A stretch of DNA of 64,000 nt from Streptomyces sp. NBC_01591. GTDB lineage: Bacteria; Actinomycetota; Actinomycetes; Streptomycetales; Streptomycetaceae. Each line of letters starts with the position of its first letter. Position 1 is the first letter of the stretch. The position numbers and the translations under genes were made by a program. The notes below the pieces were generated by a model. That model searched no databases, had not been told where the DNA came from, and saw only the letters and a program-made list of their open reading frames with translations. Of this stretch, positions 50,973 to 59,545 are shown in pieces. The stretch covers positions 4,278,001-4,342,000 of the forward strand of contig NZ_CP109327.1 of the NCBI RefSeq assembly GCF_035918155.1. Reading direction: 5' to 3'.

Positions 50973-51953
50973 TCAGTACGCCAGCGAGCGGTCGACGGCG
51001 TCGAGCACACGGTCGAGACCCGGCAGGTACTCGTCCTCCAGCCGCGCCGGCGGGTACGGGGCGTGGTAGCCGCCCACCCTCAGCACCGGTGCTTCCAGGT
51101 GGTAGAAGCAGCGCTCGGTGATCCGGGCGGCGATCTCGGCCCCGGAGCCGTAGAACACCGGCGCCTCGTGGACCACGACGAGCCGGCCGGTCTTCTCGAC
51201 CGAGGTCTGGATGGCGTCGAAGTCGATCGGGGACATCGAGCGCAGGTCCAGGACCTCGATCGACTTGCCCTCCTCCTGGGCGGCCGCGGCCGCCTCCAGG
51301 CAGACCTTCACCATCGGGCCGTACGCGACGAGTGTGAGGTCGGTGCCGGTGCGGGCCACCGAGGCCTTGTGCAGCGGGCCCGGGATGGAGTCGGTCTCGA
51401 CCTCGCCCTTGTCCCAGTAACGGCGCTTCGGCTCGAAGAAGATGATCGGGTCGTCGCTCTGGACGGCCTGCTGCATCATCCAGTAGGCGTCGCTCGCGTT
51501 CGACGGCGAGACCACCTTCAACCCCGCGACGTGCGCGAACAGGGCCTCGGGCGACTCGCTGTGGTGCTCGACGGCACCGATGCCGCCGCCGTACGGGATA
51601 CGGACGACGACCGGCAGCTTGATCTTGCCGAGCGCACGGGCGTGCATCTTGGCGAGCTGGGTGACGATCTGGTCGTACGCGGGGAAGACGAAGCCGTCGA
51701 ACTGGATCTCCACGACGGGCCGGTAGCCACGCAGGGCCAGGCCGATCGCCGTACCGACGATGCCGGACTCGGCGAGCGGGGTGTCGATCACCCGGTCCTC
51801 GCCGAAGTCCTTCTGGAGCCCGTCGGTGATCCGGAAGACCCCGCCCAGCTTGCCGACGTCCTCACCCATGATGAGGACCTTGGGGTCGGTGTCGAGGGCC
51901 TTGCGCAGCGACTCGTTGAGAGCCTTCGCAATGGACATCTTTTCCATGGCCAT
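50973..51953 (-). CDS. bkdB: Branched-chain 2-oxoacid dehydrogenase E1 beta subunit
   Basis: A 326-residue transketolase-like subunit: EKMSIAKALNESLRKALDTDPKVLIMGEDVGKLGGVFRIT, then TPLAESGIVGTAIGLALRGYRPVVEIQF, which includes the Glu that activates thiamine diphosphate. VRIPYGGGIGAVEHHSESPEALFAHVAGLKVV is typical of branched-chain E1 beta subunits. The start codon is 2 bases after the E1 alpha stop, and E2 follows 19 bases on: one operon. With BkdA it decarboxylates the 2-oxoacids of Val, Leu and Ile. Confidence 0.95.
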   Translation of the reverse strand: MAMEKMSIAKALNESLRKALDTDPKVLIMGEDVGKLGGVFRITDGLQKDFGEDRVIDTPLAESGIVGTAIGLALRGYRPVVEIQFDGFVFPAYDQIVTQLAKMHARALGKIKLPVVVRIPYGGGIGAVEHHSESPEALFAHVAGLKVVSPSNASDAYWMMQQAVQSDDPIIFFEPKRRYWDKGEVETDSIPGPLHKASVARTGTDLTLVAYGPMVKVCLEAAAAAQEEGKSIEVLDLRSMSPIDFDAIQTSVEKTGRLVVVHEAPVFYGSGAEIAARITERCFYHLEAPVLRVGGYHAPYPPARLEDEYLPGLDRVLDAVDRSLAY

Positions 51954-51955
51954 GG

Positions 51956-53137
51956 CTACTTGCCCTCCTCGGCGGTGTCTGCGAACGATGCCTGGTAGGC
52001 GGCGAACTGGGCGCGCTCCTCGTCGACGAGCGGGTTCCCGTCGGCGTAGACGTTGTCGAAGATCGCGATCGGGTCGGGGTCGGGCATCGCCCGTACCGCC
52101 TCGCGCACCCGCTTGCCGAGGGCCTCGCTCTCCTCGTCCAGCGCGGTGAAGAACGCCTCGTCGGCGGCGCCCTCCTTCTCCAGGTACGTACGCAGCCGCA
52201 GGATCGGGTCCTTGGCCTCCCAGGAGGCCCGCTCCTCGTCCGCCCGGTACTTCGTCGGGTCGTCGGAGGTGGTGTGCGCGCCCATCCGGTAGGTGAACGC
52301 CTCGACGAGGGTGGGCCCTTCACCTCGGCGGGCCCGCTCCAGCGCCGACCTGGTGACGGCCAGGCAGGCGAGTACGTCGTTGCCGTCGACCCGGACGCCG
52401 GGGAAGCCGAAGCCCTGCGCGCGCTGGTAGAGCGGCACGCGGGTCTGCTTCTCGGTCGGCTCGGAGATCGCCCACTGGTTGTTCTGGCAGAAGAAGACGA
52501 CCGGGGCGTTGTAGACCGCGGAGAAGGTGAAGGACTCGGCGACGTCTCCCTGGCTGGAGGCGCCGTCGCCGAAGTACGCGATCACGGCCGAGTCCGCGCC
52601 GTCCTTGGCGACGCCCATGGCGTAGCCGGTGGCGTGCAGGGTCTGCGAGCCGATGACGATCGTGTACAGGTGGAAGTTGTTGCTGTTCGGGTCCCAGCCG
52701 CCGTGGTTCACGCCGCGGAACATCCCGAGCAGATTGGTCGGATCGACCCCCCGGCACCAGGCGACACCGTGCTCGCGGTAGGTCGGGAAGACGTAGTCGT
52801 CGTCGCGCAGGGCCCGGCCGGAGCCGATCTGGGCGGCCTCCTGGCCGAGCAGCGACGCCCACAGGCCCAGCTCGCCCTGGCGCTGCAGCGCGGTGGCCTC
52901 GGCGTCGAAGCGGCGGGTCAGGACCATGTCCCGGTACAGACCACGCAGCTCGTCCGCGGTCAGGTCGATCGAATAGTCCGGATGCTCCAGGCGCTCGCCC
53001 TCGGGCGTCAGCAGCTGTACGAGCTCGGGCTCGGAACTCTCTGGCGTCTTCGCGGACGTCTTCGCGGTCGTCTTCACGGCGCTGGTCCGCTTGCTGCTGC
53101 GTCGCGGTTTGCGCGCGGCAGTGCTCTCCACGGTCAC
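51956..53137 (-). CDS. bkdA: Branched-chain 2-oxoacid dehydrogenase E1 alpha subunit
   Basis: A 393-residue subunit starting at GTG 8 bases after GGAGGAG. The N-terminal 35 residues are a Lys/Thr/Ser-rich tail (RKPRRSSKRTSAVKTTAKTSAK). The thiamine diphosphate motif runs from GDGASSQGDVAESF to FFCQNNQW. MGAHTTSDDPTKYRADEE is the phosphorylation-loop region shared by branched-chain and pyruvate E1 alpha subunits; the HTTSDD form favours branched-chain substrates. It is first in the operon and divergent from an orphan NarL-type regulator across 326 bases. Confidence 0.95.
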   Translation of the reverse strand: MTVESTAARKPRRSSKRTSAVKTTAKTSAKTPESSEPELVQLLTPEGERLEHPDYSIDLTADELRGLYRDMVLTRRFDAEATALQRQGELGLWASLLGQEAAQIGSGRALRDDDYVFPTYREHGVAWCRGVDPTNLLGMFRGVNHGGWDPNSNNFHLYTIVIGSQTLHATGYAMGVAKDGADSAVIAYFGDGASSQGDVAESFTFSAVYNAPVVFFCQNNQWAISEPTEKQTRVPLYQRAQGFGFPGVRVDGNDVLACLAVTRSALERARRGEGPTLVEAFTYRMGAHTTSDDPTKYRADEERASWEAKDPILRLRTYLEKEGAADEAFFTALDEESEALGKRVREAVRAMPDPDPIAIFDNVYADGNPLVDEERAQFAAYQASFADTAEEGK

Positions 53138-53463
53138 GTGCGTTGCTCCTCCGTCGGTCCGGCCCCCGGGGTCTGCCGGGAAGCCAGTGCGGCTCGCCTG
53201 TGTCCGTACCCGTGCACGGGGTGGGTGCCGCTCGGTCCGGGAACAGGCGTGACAGGTGCCCCGGCGAGCACCCTGCCGAAAGCACGTTACCCAGTACGCC
53301 GCATAACTGCGAAACCCTATCTGACCTGCGATTTTGCTTGGATTTCCAAGTAAATCGAAAAAGTCGGGAACTCTCGCTGGTCACAGCACTGGTAACAGCC
53401 TCGCAGGCCGCCGGAACAACGGCACGTTATCCCGCCGTTCGGCGGCAGGGAAGAGGTGAGTGT
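53138..53463. promoter_or_regulatory. Divergent regulatory region between bkdA and the NarL-type regulator
   Basis: There is no gene here. An unusually A/T-rich stretch (about 53325-53365) holds an inverted repeat: CTTGG and CCAAG around ATTT, extended by CGATTT and AAATCG arms at 53329-53357. Such dyads are typical targets of Lrp/AsnC-type BkdR regulators, but no such gene is in the window. TGGTAACAG and ACGTTATCC lie closer to the regulator start and may be promoter parts. Confidence 0.5.
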
Positions 53464-54138
53464 GTGAGACTGCGTTTTGTGCGCGAACAAGGAAAAATCA
53501 CCGTTTTTCTGTTGGACGACCACGAAGTCGTCCGACGCGGAGTCCATGAATTGCTCTCGTCCGAGGACGACATCGAGGTCGTCGGCGAGGCCGGCACCGC
53601 GGCGGACGCGCTGGTCCGTATCCCCGCGACCCGACCCGATGTGGCGGTGCTCGACGTACGGCTGCCGGACGGCAGCGGGGTGGAGGTCTGCCGGGAGGTC
53701 CGCTCCCAGGACGAGAACATCAAATGCCTGATGCTCACCTCGTACGCCGACGACGAGGCGCTCTTCGACGCGATCATGGCGGGCGCGTCGGGATATGTGC
53801 TGAAGGCGATCCGGGGCAACGAACTGCTGAACGCGGTACGTGACGTGGCGGCCGGGAAGTCACTGCTGGACCCGGTGGCGACCGCCCAGGTGCTGAAGCG
53901 GCTGCGCGACGGCAAGAAGGGGCGGGGCGAGGACAAGCTCGCCGGTCTCACCGACCAGGAACGCAAGATCCTCGATCTGATCGGCGAGGGCCTGACGAAC
54001 CGGGTGATCGGCGAGCGGCTGCACCTGGCCGAGAAGACGATCAAGAACTACGTCTCCAGTCTGCTCGCCAAGCTCGGCATGGAGCGGCGCTCGCAGGCCG
54101 CCGCGTACGTGGCCAGGCTGCAGGCGGAGAAGGGCTGA
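53464..54138 (+). CDS. NarL/FixJ-family response regulator, orphan
   Basis: A 224-residue regulator starting at GTG behind GAGG. The receiver contains ITVFLLDDHEVVRRGVHELLSSEDDIEVVGEAG, phospho-Asp in VAVLDVRLPDGSG and the conserved Lys in YVLKAIRGNELL. A short basic linker (GKKGRGEDKLAG) leads to the LuxR-type helix-turn-helix (LTDQERKILDLIGEGLTNRVIGERLHLAEKTIKNYVSSLLAKLGMERRSQAAAYVA). It resembles DevR/DosR regulators. No kinase gene is adjacent. Later in-frame GTG codons are possible starts. It shares a divergent promoter region with the bkd operon. Confidence 0.92.
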   Translation: MRLRFVREQGKITVFLLDDHEVVRRGVHELLSSEDDIEVVGEAGTAADALVRIPATRPDVAVLDVRLPDGSGVEVCREVRSQDENIKCLMLTSYADDEALFDAIMAGASGYVLKAIRGNELLNAVRDVAAGKSLLDPVATAQVLKRLRDGKKGRGEDKLAGLTDQERKILDLIGEGLTNRVIGERLHLAEKTIKNYVSSLLAKLGMERRSQAAAYVARLQAEKG

Positions 54139-54238
54139 GCGCCGCACCGCCCCCTGGTGATCCTCGGGACTTTGGTCCCGGACCAACCGGGGCCGCAGCC
54201 TCTTTCTGCGGCCTTCCGGGTGGCGGAGAGTGGAGGGC

Positions 54239-54673
54239 ATGTCCTCCGAGGAACTCCAGGCGATCGAACTGCTCCGCCGCGTCCGCTACGGCCGGCTGGC
54301 GACGAGCATGCGGGCCCTCCCGTTTCTGTCGGTGGCCCGCCACGTCGTGATCGACGGTCGCGTGGTCCTGCGGATGCACAGCGGTTTCGGCTACCACAAC
54401 GCATGCGACGGCACGGTAGTCGCGTACGGCGCGGACAACTTCGGCACCGCCGCTCCGGGGGACGGCGGCGACCTGTGGGCCGTGCAGTTCACCGGCACCG
54501 CCGAGATCGTGCGCCCGGGGTCCGGCCAGCGCGAACTCTTCGGCGAGGGTCCCGCCCGGGTGAACGGGGAGCGCTTCGACCCGGCGTACCTCAGGATCGA
54601 GCCGCACTTCGTCTCCGTGCACACTCTGGACTTCGACGCAAGTGCAACCGATCGGCAACACAGCGTGATCTAA
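54239..54673 (+). CDS. Pyridoxamine 5'-phosphate oxidase-like FMN-binding protein
   Basis: A 144-residue split-barrel protein: ELLRRVRYGRLATSMRALPFLSVARHVVIDGRVVLRMHSGFGYHNACDGTVVAYGADNF, then WAVQFTGTAEIV and FVSVHTLDFDASA. The GRLATS...P.....H.V.DG pattern is that of PPOX/FMN-binding proteins such as nitroimidazole-resistance or F420-dependent reductases. The cofactor (FMN, F420 or haem) cannot be settled from sequence. The ATG follows GTGGAGGGC. It lies 100 bases after the regulator gene and may be part of its regulon. Confidence 0.85.
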   Translation: MSSEELQAIELLRRVRYGRLATSMRALPFLSVARHVVIDGRVVLRMHSGFGYHNACDGTVVAYGADNFGTAAPGDGGDLWAVQFTGTAEIVRPGSGQRELFGEGPARVNGERFDPAYLRIEPHFVSVHTLDFDASATDRQHSVI

Positions 54674-54683
54674 CATCTGGTGA

Positions 54684-55853
54684 GTGCCGCGCTCATTTGT
54701 CGCCCTTCCGTCCGCTCCGCCGGCCGGCGAGGTGCTGTTCCCGTCCGTTTCCGCTCCGCCCGTATCCCCGGTGGACAAGGTGCCGTTCCCGTCCGTGCCT
54801 CCGGTGGACAGGGTGCCGTTCCCGTCCGTGCCGCGGCCGCCCGTGCCTCCGGTGAACGAGGTGCTGCGCCGCTATCCGGACGCCGGTGAACCCCTGAGCT
54901 GCAAGCCCATCACCAAGGGCCTGCTCAACCACGGCTACCGCGTCTCCACCACCCGGGGCTCCTACTTCCTCAAGCACCACCTGGACGACTCCACGGGTGA
55001 CCGCGCCACGATCGTCCGCCAGCACCGCGCCACCCAGCGGCTGCAGTCGCTGGGCGTGCCCGTCGCCCCGCCCGTGCAGGACACCGAGGGCGACACGGTC
55101 ACGGAGATCGGCGGCCGGTGCTATGCCCTGCACCCCTGGGTGGACGGGCTGCACCGGGCGGGCGCCCAGCTCAGCACCGCCCAGTCGGAGCGGCTCGGGG
55201 CGCTGCTCGGGGCCGTGCACACCGGGCTCGAGCAGGTCATGGGGGCGGGCACGGGGCTCGCGCACCGGTCCGGCGGGTACCGGAGCCCCGACCCCGTCGA
55301 CACCTTCGCGCTCATCGACGACCTGCTGACGGCCGCGCGCGGGCGCCGCCCCCGGGACGCCTTCGACGAACTGGCCGAGCACCGCCTTCTGGAGCGGCGC
55401 ACCCTGCTGGAACAGCACGCCGACCGCAGGCCCCCCACGCCCGGCGTCCCCGCCACCGGCTGGGTGCACGGCGACTTCCACCCGCTGAACGTCCTGTACC
55501 GGGGTACGGACCCGGTCGCGATCCTCGACTGGGACCGGCTGGGGGTCCAGCCACGGGCGGAGGAGGCGGTACGGGCCGCGGCGATCTTCTTCGTACTGCC
55601 GGCCGGGAAGCTGGAGCTGGAGAAGGTACGGGCGTACGCGCGGGCCTACCGGCGGGCGGCCGGGGCGGGGGCTGCGGAACTGGCCGCCGCGGTGCACCGG
55701 GTGTGGTGGGAGCGGCTCAACGACTTCTGGATACTGCGCTGGCGGTACTGCCTGCACGACCGGAGGGCCGACCCGCAGTTCCCTGCGGTGTCGGCCCTGG
55801 CGGTCTGGTGGACGCGCGAGTACGAGACGGTGCGCGAGGCGTTCACGGGGTGA
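54684..55853 (+). CDS. Aminoglycoside phosphotransferase-fold kinase with repeat-bearing N-terminus
   Basis: A 389-residue APH-fold protein. The first 55 residues are Pro/Val-rich with degenerate 11-residue repeats (PVDKVPFPSVP, PVDRVPFPSVP). The kinase core follows: ITKGLLNHGYRVSTTRGSYFLKHH with the nucleotide-binding Lys, the catalytic loop WVHGDFHPLNVLY (Asp and Asn), and AILDWDRLGVQPR with the metal Asp. Family members phosphorylate aminoglycosides, homoserine, choline or fructosamine; the substrate here is unknown. The GTG start at 54684 has only a weak site. A GTG at 54852 would delete the repeats and give a more usual size, so the true start is open. Confidence 0.8.
   Translation: MPRSFVALPSAPPAGEVLFPSVSAPPVSPVDKVPFPSVPPVDRVPFPSVPRPPVPPVNEVLRRYPDAGEPLSCKPITKGLLNHGYRVSTTRGSYFLKHHLDDSTGDRATIVRQHRATQRLQSLGVPVAPPVQDTEGDTVTEIGGRCYALHPWVDGLHRAGAQLSTAQSERLGALLGAVHTGLEQVMGAGTGLAHRSGGYRSPDPVDTFALIDDLLTAARGRRPRDAFDELAEHRLLERRTLLEQHADRRPPTPGVPATGWVHGDFHPLNVLYRGTDPVAILDWDRLGVQPRAEEAVRAAAIFFVLPAGKLELEKVRAYARAYRRAAGAGAAELAAAVHRVWWERLNDFWILRWRYCLHDRRADPQFPAVSALAVWWTREYETVREAFTG
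54768..54833 (+). repeat. Two 33-bp tandem repeats at the 5' end of the APH-fold gene
   Basis: Two copies of a unit encoding PVDxVPFPSVP, differing at two bases, with a more diverged copy just upstream (GEVLFPSVSA). Confidence 0.75.
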
Positions 55854-55899
55854 ATCCGCCCGTGAACGGCCGGGTCACGGGGTGTTCACGGGGCGGCGT

Positions 55900-57528
55900 T
55901 CACGGGGTGGTGCCCGCCACGGTGCCGGCCGCCGCGGACGTACCGGTGGTGGCACCGCCGTCGTCCGTACCCGTGCCGCCGTTGTCGGTACCGGTTCCGC
56001 CGTCGTCCGTACCCGTGCCGCCGTTGTCCGTCCCGGTGCCGCCGTCGTCCGTACCCGTGCCGCCGTTGTCCGTCCCGGTGCCGCCGTCGTCCGTACCCGT
56101 ACCGCCGTCCTCCGTACCTCCGGTGGCCGGGGTGGACGGTTGGGTCGGCGGCGGTTCGGAGGGCTGGGTCGGGGTGGTCGACGGGGAGTAGGTCCGCGGC
56201 GGCGGGGTGTCCTGCTGGTTGCCGGTGGAGTTCTCCGGCAGATCGGTCTCCTGGCTCTCCTCGTCGGTCGGCTCGGAGGAAGTCTTCTCCGGGGACGGCG
56301 AACTGGAGACCTTGTCGGGCTTCTTCTTCTGATTCGAGCCGGTGTCGTTCGCGGCGTTGACCGCGATGGCGACCCCCGCCCCGATCGCGATCAGCGCGAG
56401 CACGACGAACAGCCACAGCTTGCCGCGGCCGCCACCGCCGTGGTGCCCGCCCTCGTAACCGCCGTCGTCGGGGTTCATCGGCGGCAGGATCGGACCCTGC
56501 GAGGTGTCCCCGTGCGGCGGGTGACCCATCGCCATCGTGCCGCCGGCGACACCCATGGCCGGGGTGTGCCCGCCTTCGTGCATCGCGACCGGGCCGGTGT
56601 TCCACGTACCCGTGTGGCCGCCCTGCACCTGAAGCATCTGGAGGCTGTACTGGACCAGGCCGCGCATCTCCTCGGCGCTCTGGAACCGGTCGTCCGGGTC
56701 CTTCGCGAGGGAGCGCATGACCAGCCCGTCCAGCTCCGGCGGCACCGCGTCCAGGACCTCGGACGGCGGGACCGGAATGTCCTGGACGTGCTGGTACACG
56801 ACGGACAGCGGCGTCTCACCCGTGAACGGGGGCCGCATGGCCAGGAGTTCGTACAGCAGGCAGCCGGTGGCGTAGAGGTCGGAGCGGTGGTCGACGGCCT
56901 TGCCGAGCGCCTGCTCCGGGGAGAGGTACTGCGGCGTACCCATGACCATGCCGGTCTGCGTCATCGTCGACTGCGCACCGTGCAGCGCACGGGCGATGCC
57001 GAAGTCCATCACCTTGACCGCACCGGAGTTGGTGATGATCACGTTGGCCGGCTTGATGTCACGGTGCACGATGCCGTGCTGATGCGAGTACGCGAGCGCT
57101 TCCAGTACACCCGAGACGATGATCAGGGCCTGCTCGGGCGGCGGAGCCTCGGTGCTGATCAGCAGGTCGCGGATGGTCCGCCCCTCGACCAGCTCCATCA
57201 CGATGTAGGGGACGGTCGCCCCGCCCACGACGTCCTCACCGGAGTCGTACACGGCGACGATCGCGTGGTGGTTGAGCCCGGCGACCGACTGCGCCTCGCG
57301 CGTGAACCGGGCCTTGGAGACCGGGTCCTCGGCGAGATCGGAGCGCAGCAGCTTCACCGCGACCGTGCGCCCGAGCCTGACGTCCTCGGCCGCGAAGACC
57401 TCCGCCATACCGCCCCGGCCGAGGCGGTGGGTCATCCGGTAACGTCCGTCACCGACCACACCGCCGATGCCCCAGGAGTCGGTGCCATCCGAAACTCCGC
57501 CGCCGTTTGCTTCGGAATCGGGTGCCAT
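55900..57528 (-). CDS. Membrane Ser/Thr protein kinase with Thr/Gly/Asp-repeat extracellular tail
   Basis: A 542-residue Hanks-type kinase. The kinase domain (about 28-290) has the glycine loop LGRGGMAEVF, Lys in VAVKLLRS, catalytic loop IVHRDIKPANVIITN, DFG as KVMDFGIA, and GTPQYLSPEQAL. A Gly/Met/His-rich linker precedes the single transmembrane helix (GKLWLFVVLALIAIGAGVAIAVNAA). The outside part is not PASTA: it is low-complexity Ser/Thr/Pro, then seven 7-residue repeats GGTGTDD/N, then GATTGTSAAAGTVAGTTP. The tail could span or contact the wall or be glycosylated. It is divergent from a paralogous kinase gene. Confidence 0.9.
   Translation of the reverse strand: MAPDSEANGGGVSDGTDSWGIGGVVGDGRYRMTHRLGRGGMAEVFAAEDVRLGRTVAVKLLRSDLAEDPVSKARFTREAQSVAGLNHHAIVAVYDSGEDVVGGATVPYIVMELVEGRTIRDLLISTEAPPPEQALIIVSGVLEALAYSHQHGIVHRDIKPANVIITNSGAVKVMDFGIARALHGAQSTMTQTGMVMGTPQYLSPEQALGKAVDHRSDLYATGCLLYELLAMRPPFTGETPLSVVYQHVQDIPVPPSEVLDAVPPELDGLVMRSLAKDPDDRFQSAEEMRGLVQYSLQMLQVQGGHTGTWNTGPVAMHEGGHTPAMGVAGGTMAMGHPPHGDTSQGPILPPMNPDDGGYEGGHHGGGGRGKLWLFVVLALIAIGAGVAIAVNAANDTGSNQKKKPDKVSSSPSPEKTSSEPTDEESQETDLPENSTGNQQDTPPPRTYSPSTTPTQPSEPPPTQPSTPATGGTEDGGTGTDDGGTGTDNGGTGTDDGGTGTDNGGTGTDDGGTGTDNGGTGTDDGGATTGTSAAAGTVAGTTP
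55960..56106 (-). repeat. Seven 21-bp tandem repeats in the kinase tail
   Basis: Units encode GGTGTDD and GGTGTDN in strict alternation, giving a 42-bp higher-order repeat; the DNA of alternate units is nearly identical. The array ends 19 codons before the stop. Confidence 0.85.
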
Positions 57529-57822
57529 CAGTCCTCGCCGTCGTATCTGTCCGCGCGTCCGCGGGTGCTCACGGTGTCTAGCTGCATTGCCACGTCACGC
57601 TACAGCCTCTTCCGGACACTCCGTTTCCGAGAGGGACCGGTTATCCAACCGCCCGGCGTGCCGTCCACGCAAATTTCATGCGGTTCCTGTAACGCTTCCG
57701 AGACTCTTCTTGTGCGTAGGGTCACGGAACGGGCACCTGGCTTGACGTGTCGTACCCCTCGGGCAGACTTGGCGCGTAATAGGGATGATCGCGTCAGTCG
57801 CGCGCCGAGGGGGAAGCTAGTC
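57529..57822. other. Divergent promoter region between the two Ser/Thr kinase genes
   Basis: No gene is seen. TTGACG (about 57742) and a downstream CAGACT, 16 bases further on, could form a promoter toward the plus-strand kinase. The other direction shows no clear elements. Confidence 0.35.
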
Positions 57823-59469
57823 ATGAGCCAGGACGGCGCACACGGCGCTCAGGGTCGCTACGCGGGCGGTTCCGTCGCCGGTGGGCGCTACCAGCTTCGC
57901 GACCTGCTCGGCGAGGGCGGGATGGCGTCCGTATACCTGGCGTACGACACTGCCCTGGACCGCCAGGTCGCAATCAAGACATTGCATACAGAGTTGGGCC
58001 GCGAGCAGTCCTTCCGTGAGCGCTTCCGTCGCGAGGCGCAGGCCGTTGCCAAACTGCAGCACACCAACATCGTCTCGGTCTTCGACACCGGCGAGGACGA
58101 GCTCGGCGGCGCGCTGATGCCGTACATCGTCATGGAGTACGTGGAGGGGCAGCCGCTCGGCTCCGTGCTCCAGGCGGACATCCAGAACCACGGCGCGATG
58201 CCGGCCGACCGGGCGCTGAAGGTGACGTCCGACGTGCTGGCCGCGCTGGACACCAGCCACGAGATGGGCCTGGTCCACCGCGACATCAAGCCCGGCAACG
58301 TGATGATGACCAAGCGCGGCGTCGTGAAGGTCATGGACTTCGGCATCGCCCGCGCCATGCAGTCGGGCGTCACGTCGATGACGCAGACCGGCATGGTCGT
58401 CGGCACCCCGCAGTACCTCTCCCCCGAGCAGGCCCTGGGCCGCGGCGTGGACGCCCGCTCCGACCTGTACTCGGTCGGCATCATGCTGTTCCAGCTGCTG
58501 ACCGGGCGGATCCCCTTCGACGCGGACTCCCCGCTGGCCATCGCGTACGCGCATGTCCAGGAGGAGCCGGTCGCGCCCTCCACCATCAACCGGTCGGTCA
58601 CCCCGGCGATGGACGCGCTGGTCGCCCGCGCGCTGAAGAAGAACCCGAACGAGCGCTTCCCGAGCGCGGCGGCGATGCAGGACGAGATCGCCCGTGTGCT
58701 GGCCGCGACCGGCCCCACGGGCGCACCGGTGATCGTCGCGGGCGGCGGCGCCCCGGCGAACAGCGGCTCGGGCGTCGGCTCGGCGGTCTTCCCGCCGGTC
58801 GACCAGTCCGGCGCGACGCCCCAGAGCGTCCAGACCCCGTACCAGCCGGGCCCGTACCAGTCGGGCGCCCAGCCGGGCCCGTACGGTCCGGCGACCCCTG
58901 CCCCCACGCCGGCACCGTCGTACGGCTACCCGCAGTCGGCCCAGGCGTACCAGAGCCAGGCCCCGATACAGCAGCAGACCTCGCCGCCCTACACGATCTC
59001 GCCGCAGACACAGTCGCACGCCGGCTCGGGCGGGGGCGGCTCCAAGCGGAACATGCCGGTGATCGTGGGCTCGATCGTGGTCGCGCTGATCGCGATCGGC
59101 GGGCTGATCACGGTGCTCTCGCTGAACGGCAACGACAACAAGGGCGGCACGACCGCGAACGAATCACCGGCCGCGGGCGAGCACAAGGATCCGGAGCGGA
59201 ACCGGACGATGGACACCGAGGACTGCACGGACGCGCTGGAGGACAGCGACGACCCGAACAAGGTCGATGCCCCGAGCTTCCTGTACAAGGACATCCTCTC
59301 CGCTCGGGCGTGCGCGGACGCGGCCGGCTGGACCATCAAGCAGATCAAGGTGCCGGGGAACGCCTACGCGGAGGACCAGGTCATCGACCAGTTCCCCACG
59401 TCGGGCACCGCCGTGCCGAAGACAGGCGCCCACTTCGAACTGCGCATCGCGACCGGCGACCCGGCCTGA
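57823..59469 (+). CDS. Membrane Ser/Thr protein kinase with PASTA-like C-terminus
   Basis: A 548-residue kinase. The kinase domain (about 20-285) has glycine loop LGEGGMASVYLA, Lys in VAIKTLHTE, LVHRDIKPGNVMMT, KVMDFGIA and GTPQYLSPEQALG. A Pro/Gln/Tyr-rich juxtamembrane linker of about 100 residues follows (YQPGPYQSGAQPGPYGP). One transmembrane helix (MPVIVGSIVVALIAIGGLITVLSL) lies near 420. The extracellular part ends in a PASTA-like unit (ARACADAAGWTIKQIKVPGNAYAEDQVIDQFPTSGTAVPKTGAHFELRIA), the fold that senses peptidoglycan fragments. It starts at ATG behind GAGGGGGAA. The kinase domains of the two neighbours are clear paralogues; the sensor parts differ. Confidence 0.92.
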   Translation: MSQDGAHGAQGRYAGGSVAGGRYQLRDLLGEGGMASVYLAYDTALDRQVAIKTLHTELGREQSFRERFRREAQAVAKLQHTNIVSVFDTGEDELGGALMPYIVMEYVEGQPLGSVLQADIQNHGAMPADRALKVTSDVLAALDTSHEMGLVHRDIKPGNVMMTKRGVVKVMDFGIARAMQSGVTSMTQTGMVVGTPQYLSPEQALGRGVDARSDLYSVGIMLFQLLTGRIPFDADSPLAIAYAHVQEEPVAPSTINRSVTPAMDALVARALKKNPNERFPSAAAMQDEIARVLAATGPTGAPVIVAGGGAPANSGSGVGSAVFPPVDQSGATPQSVQTPYQPGPYQSGAQPGPYGPATPAPTPAPSYGYPQSAQAYQSQAPIQQQTSPPYTISPQTQSHAGSGGGGSKRNMPVIVGSIVVALIAIGGLITVLSLNGNDNKGGTTANESPAAGEHKDPERNRTMDTEDCTDALEDSDDPNKVDAPSFLYKDILSARACADAAGWTIKQIKVPGNAYAEDQVIDQFPTSGTAVPKTGAHFELRIATGDPA

Positions 59470-59545
59470 GTCCGGGTGGGGGCGGCGACCCGGACTGACG
59501 CACATCCGAGATGCCGGACATACCGTCACATGTGACGCTGGCCGC

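Noticed and set aside
53138..53463. A small gene in the bkdA-regulator gap
   Set aside because: No frame shows G/C-biased third positions, and the A/T-rich dyad looks regulatory.
55882..57822. Upstream extension of the plus-strand kinase frame by about 645 codons
   Set aside because: It is antisense to the other kinase gene and Arg-rich without domains; the ATG at 57823 has a strong ribosome binding site and the kinase core begins there.
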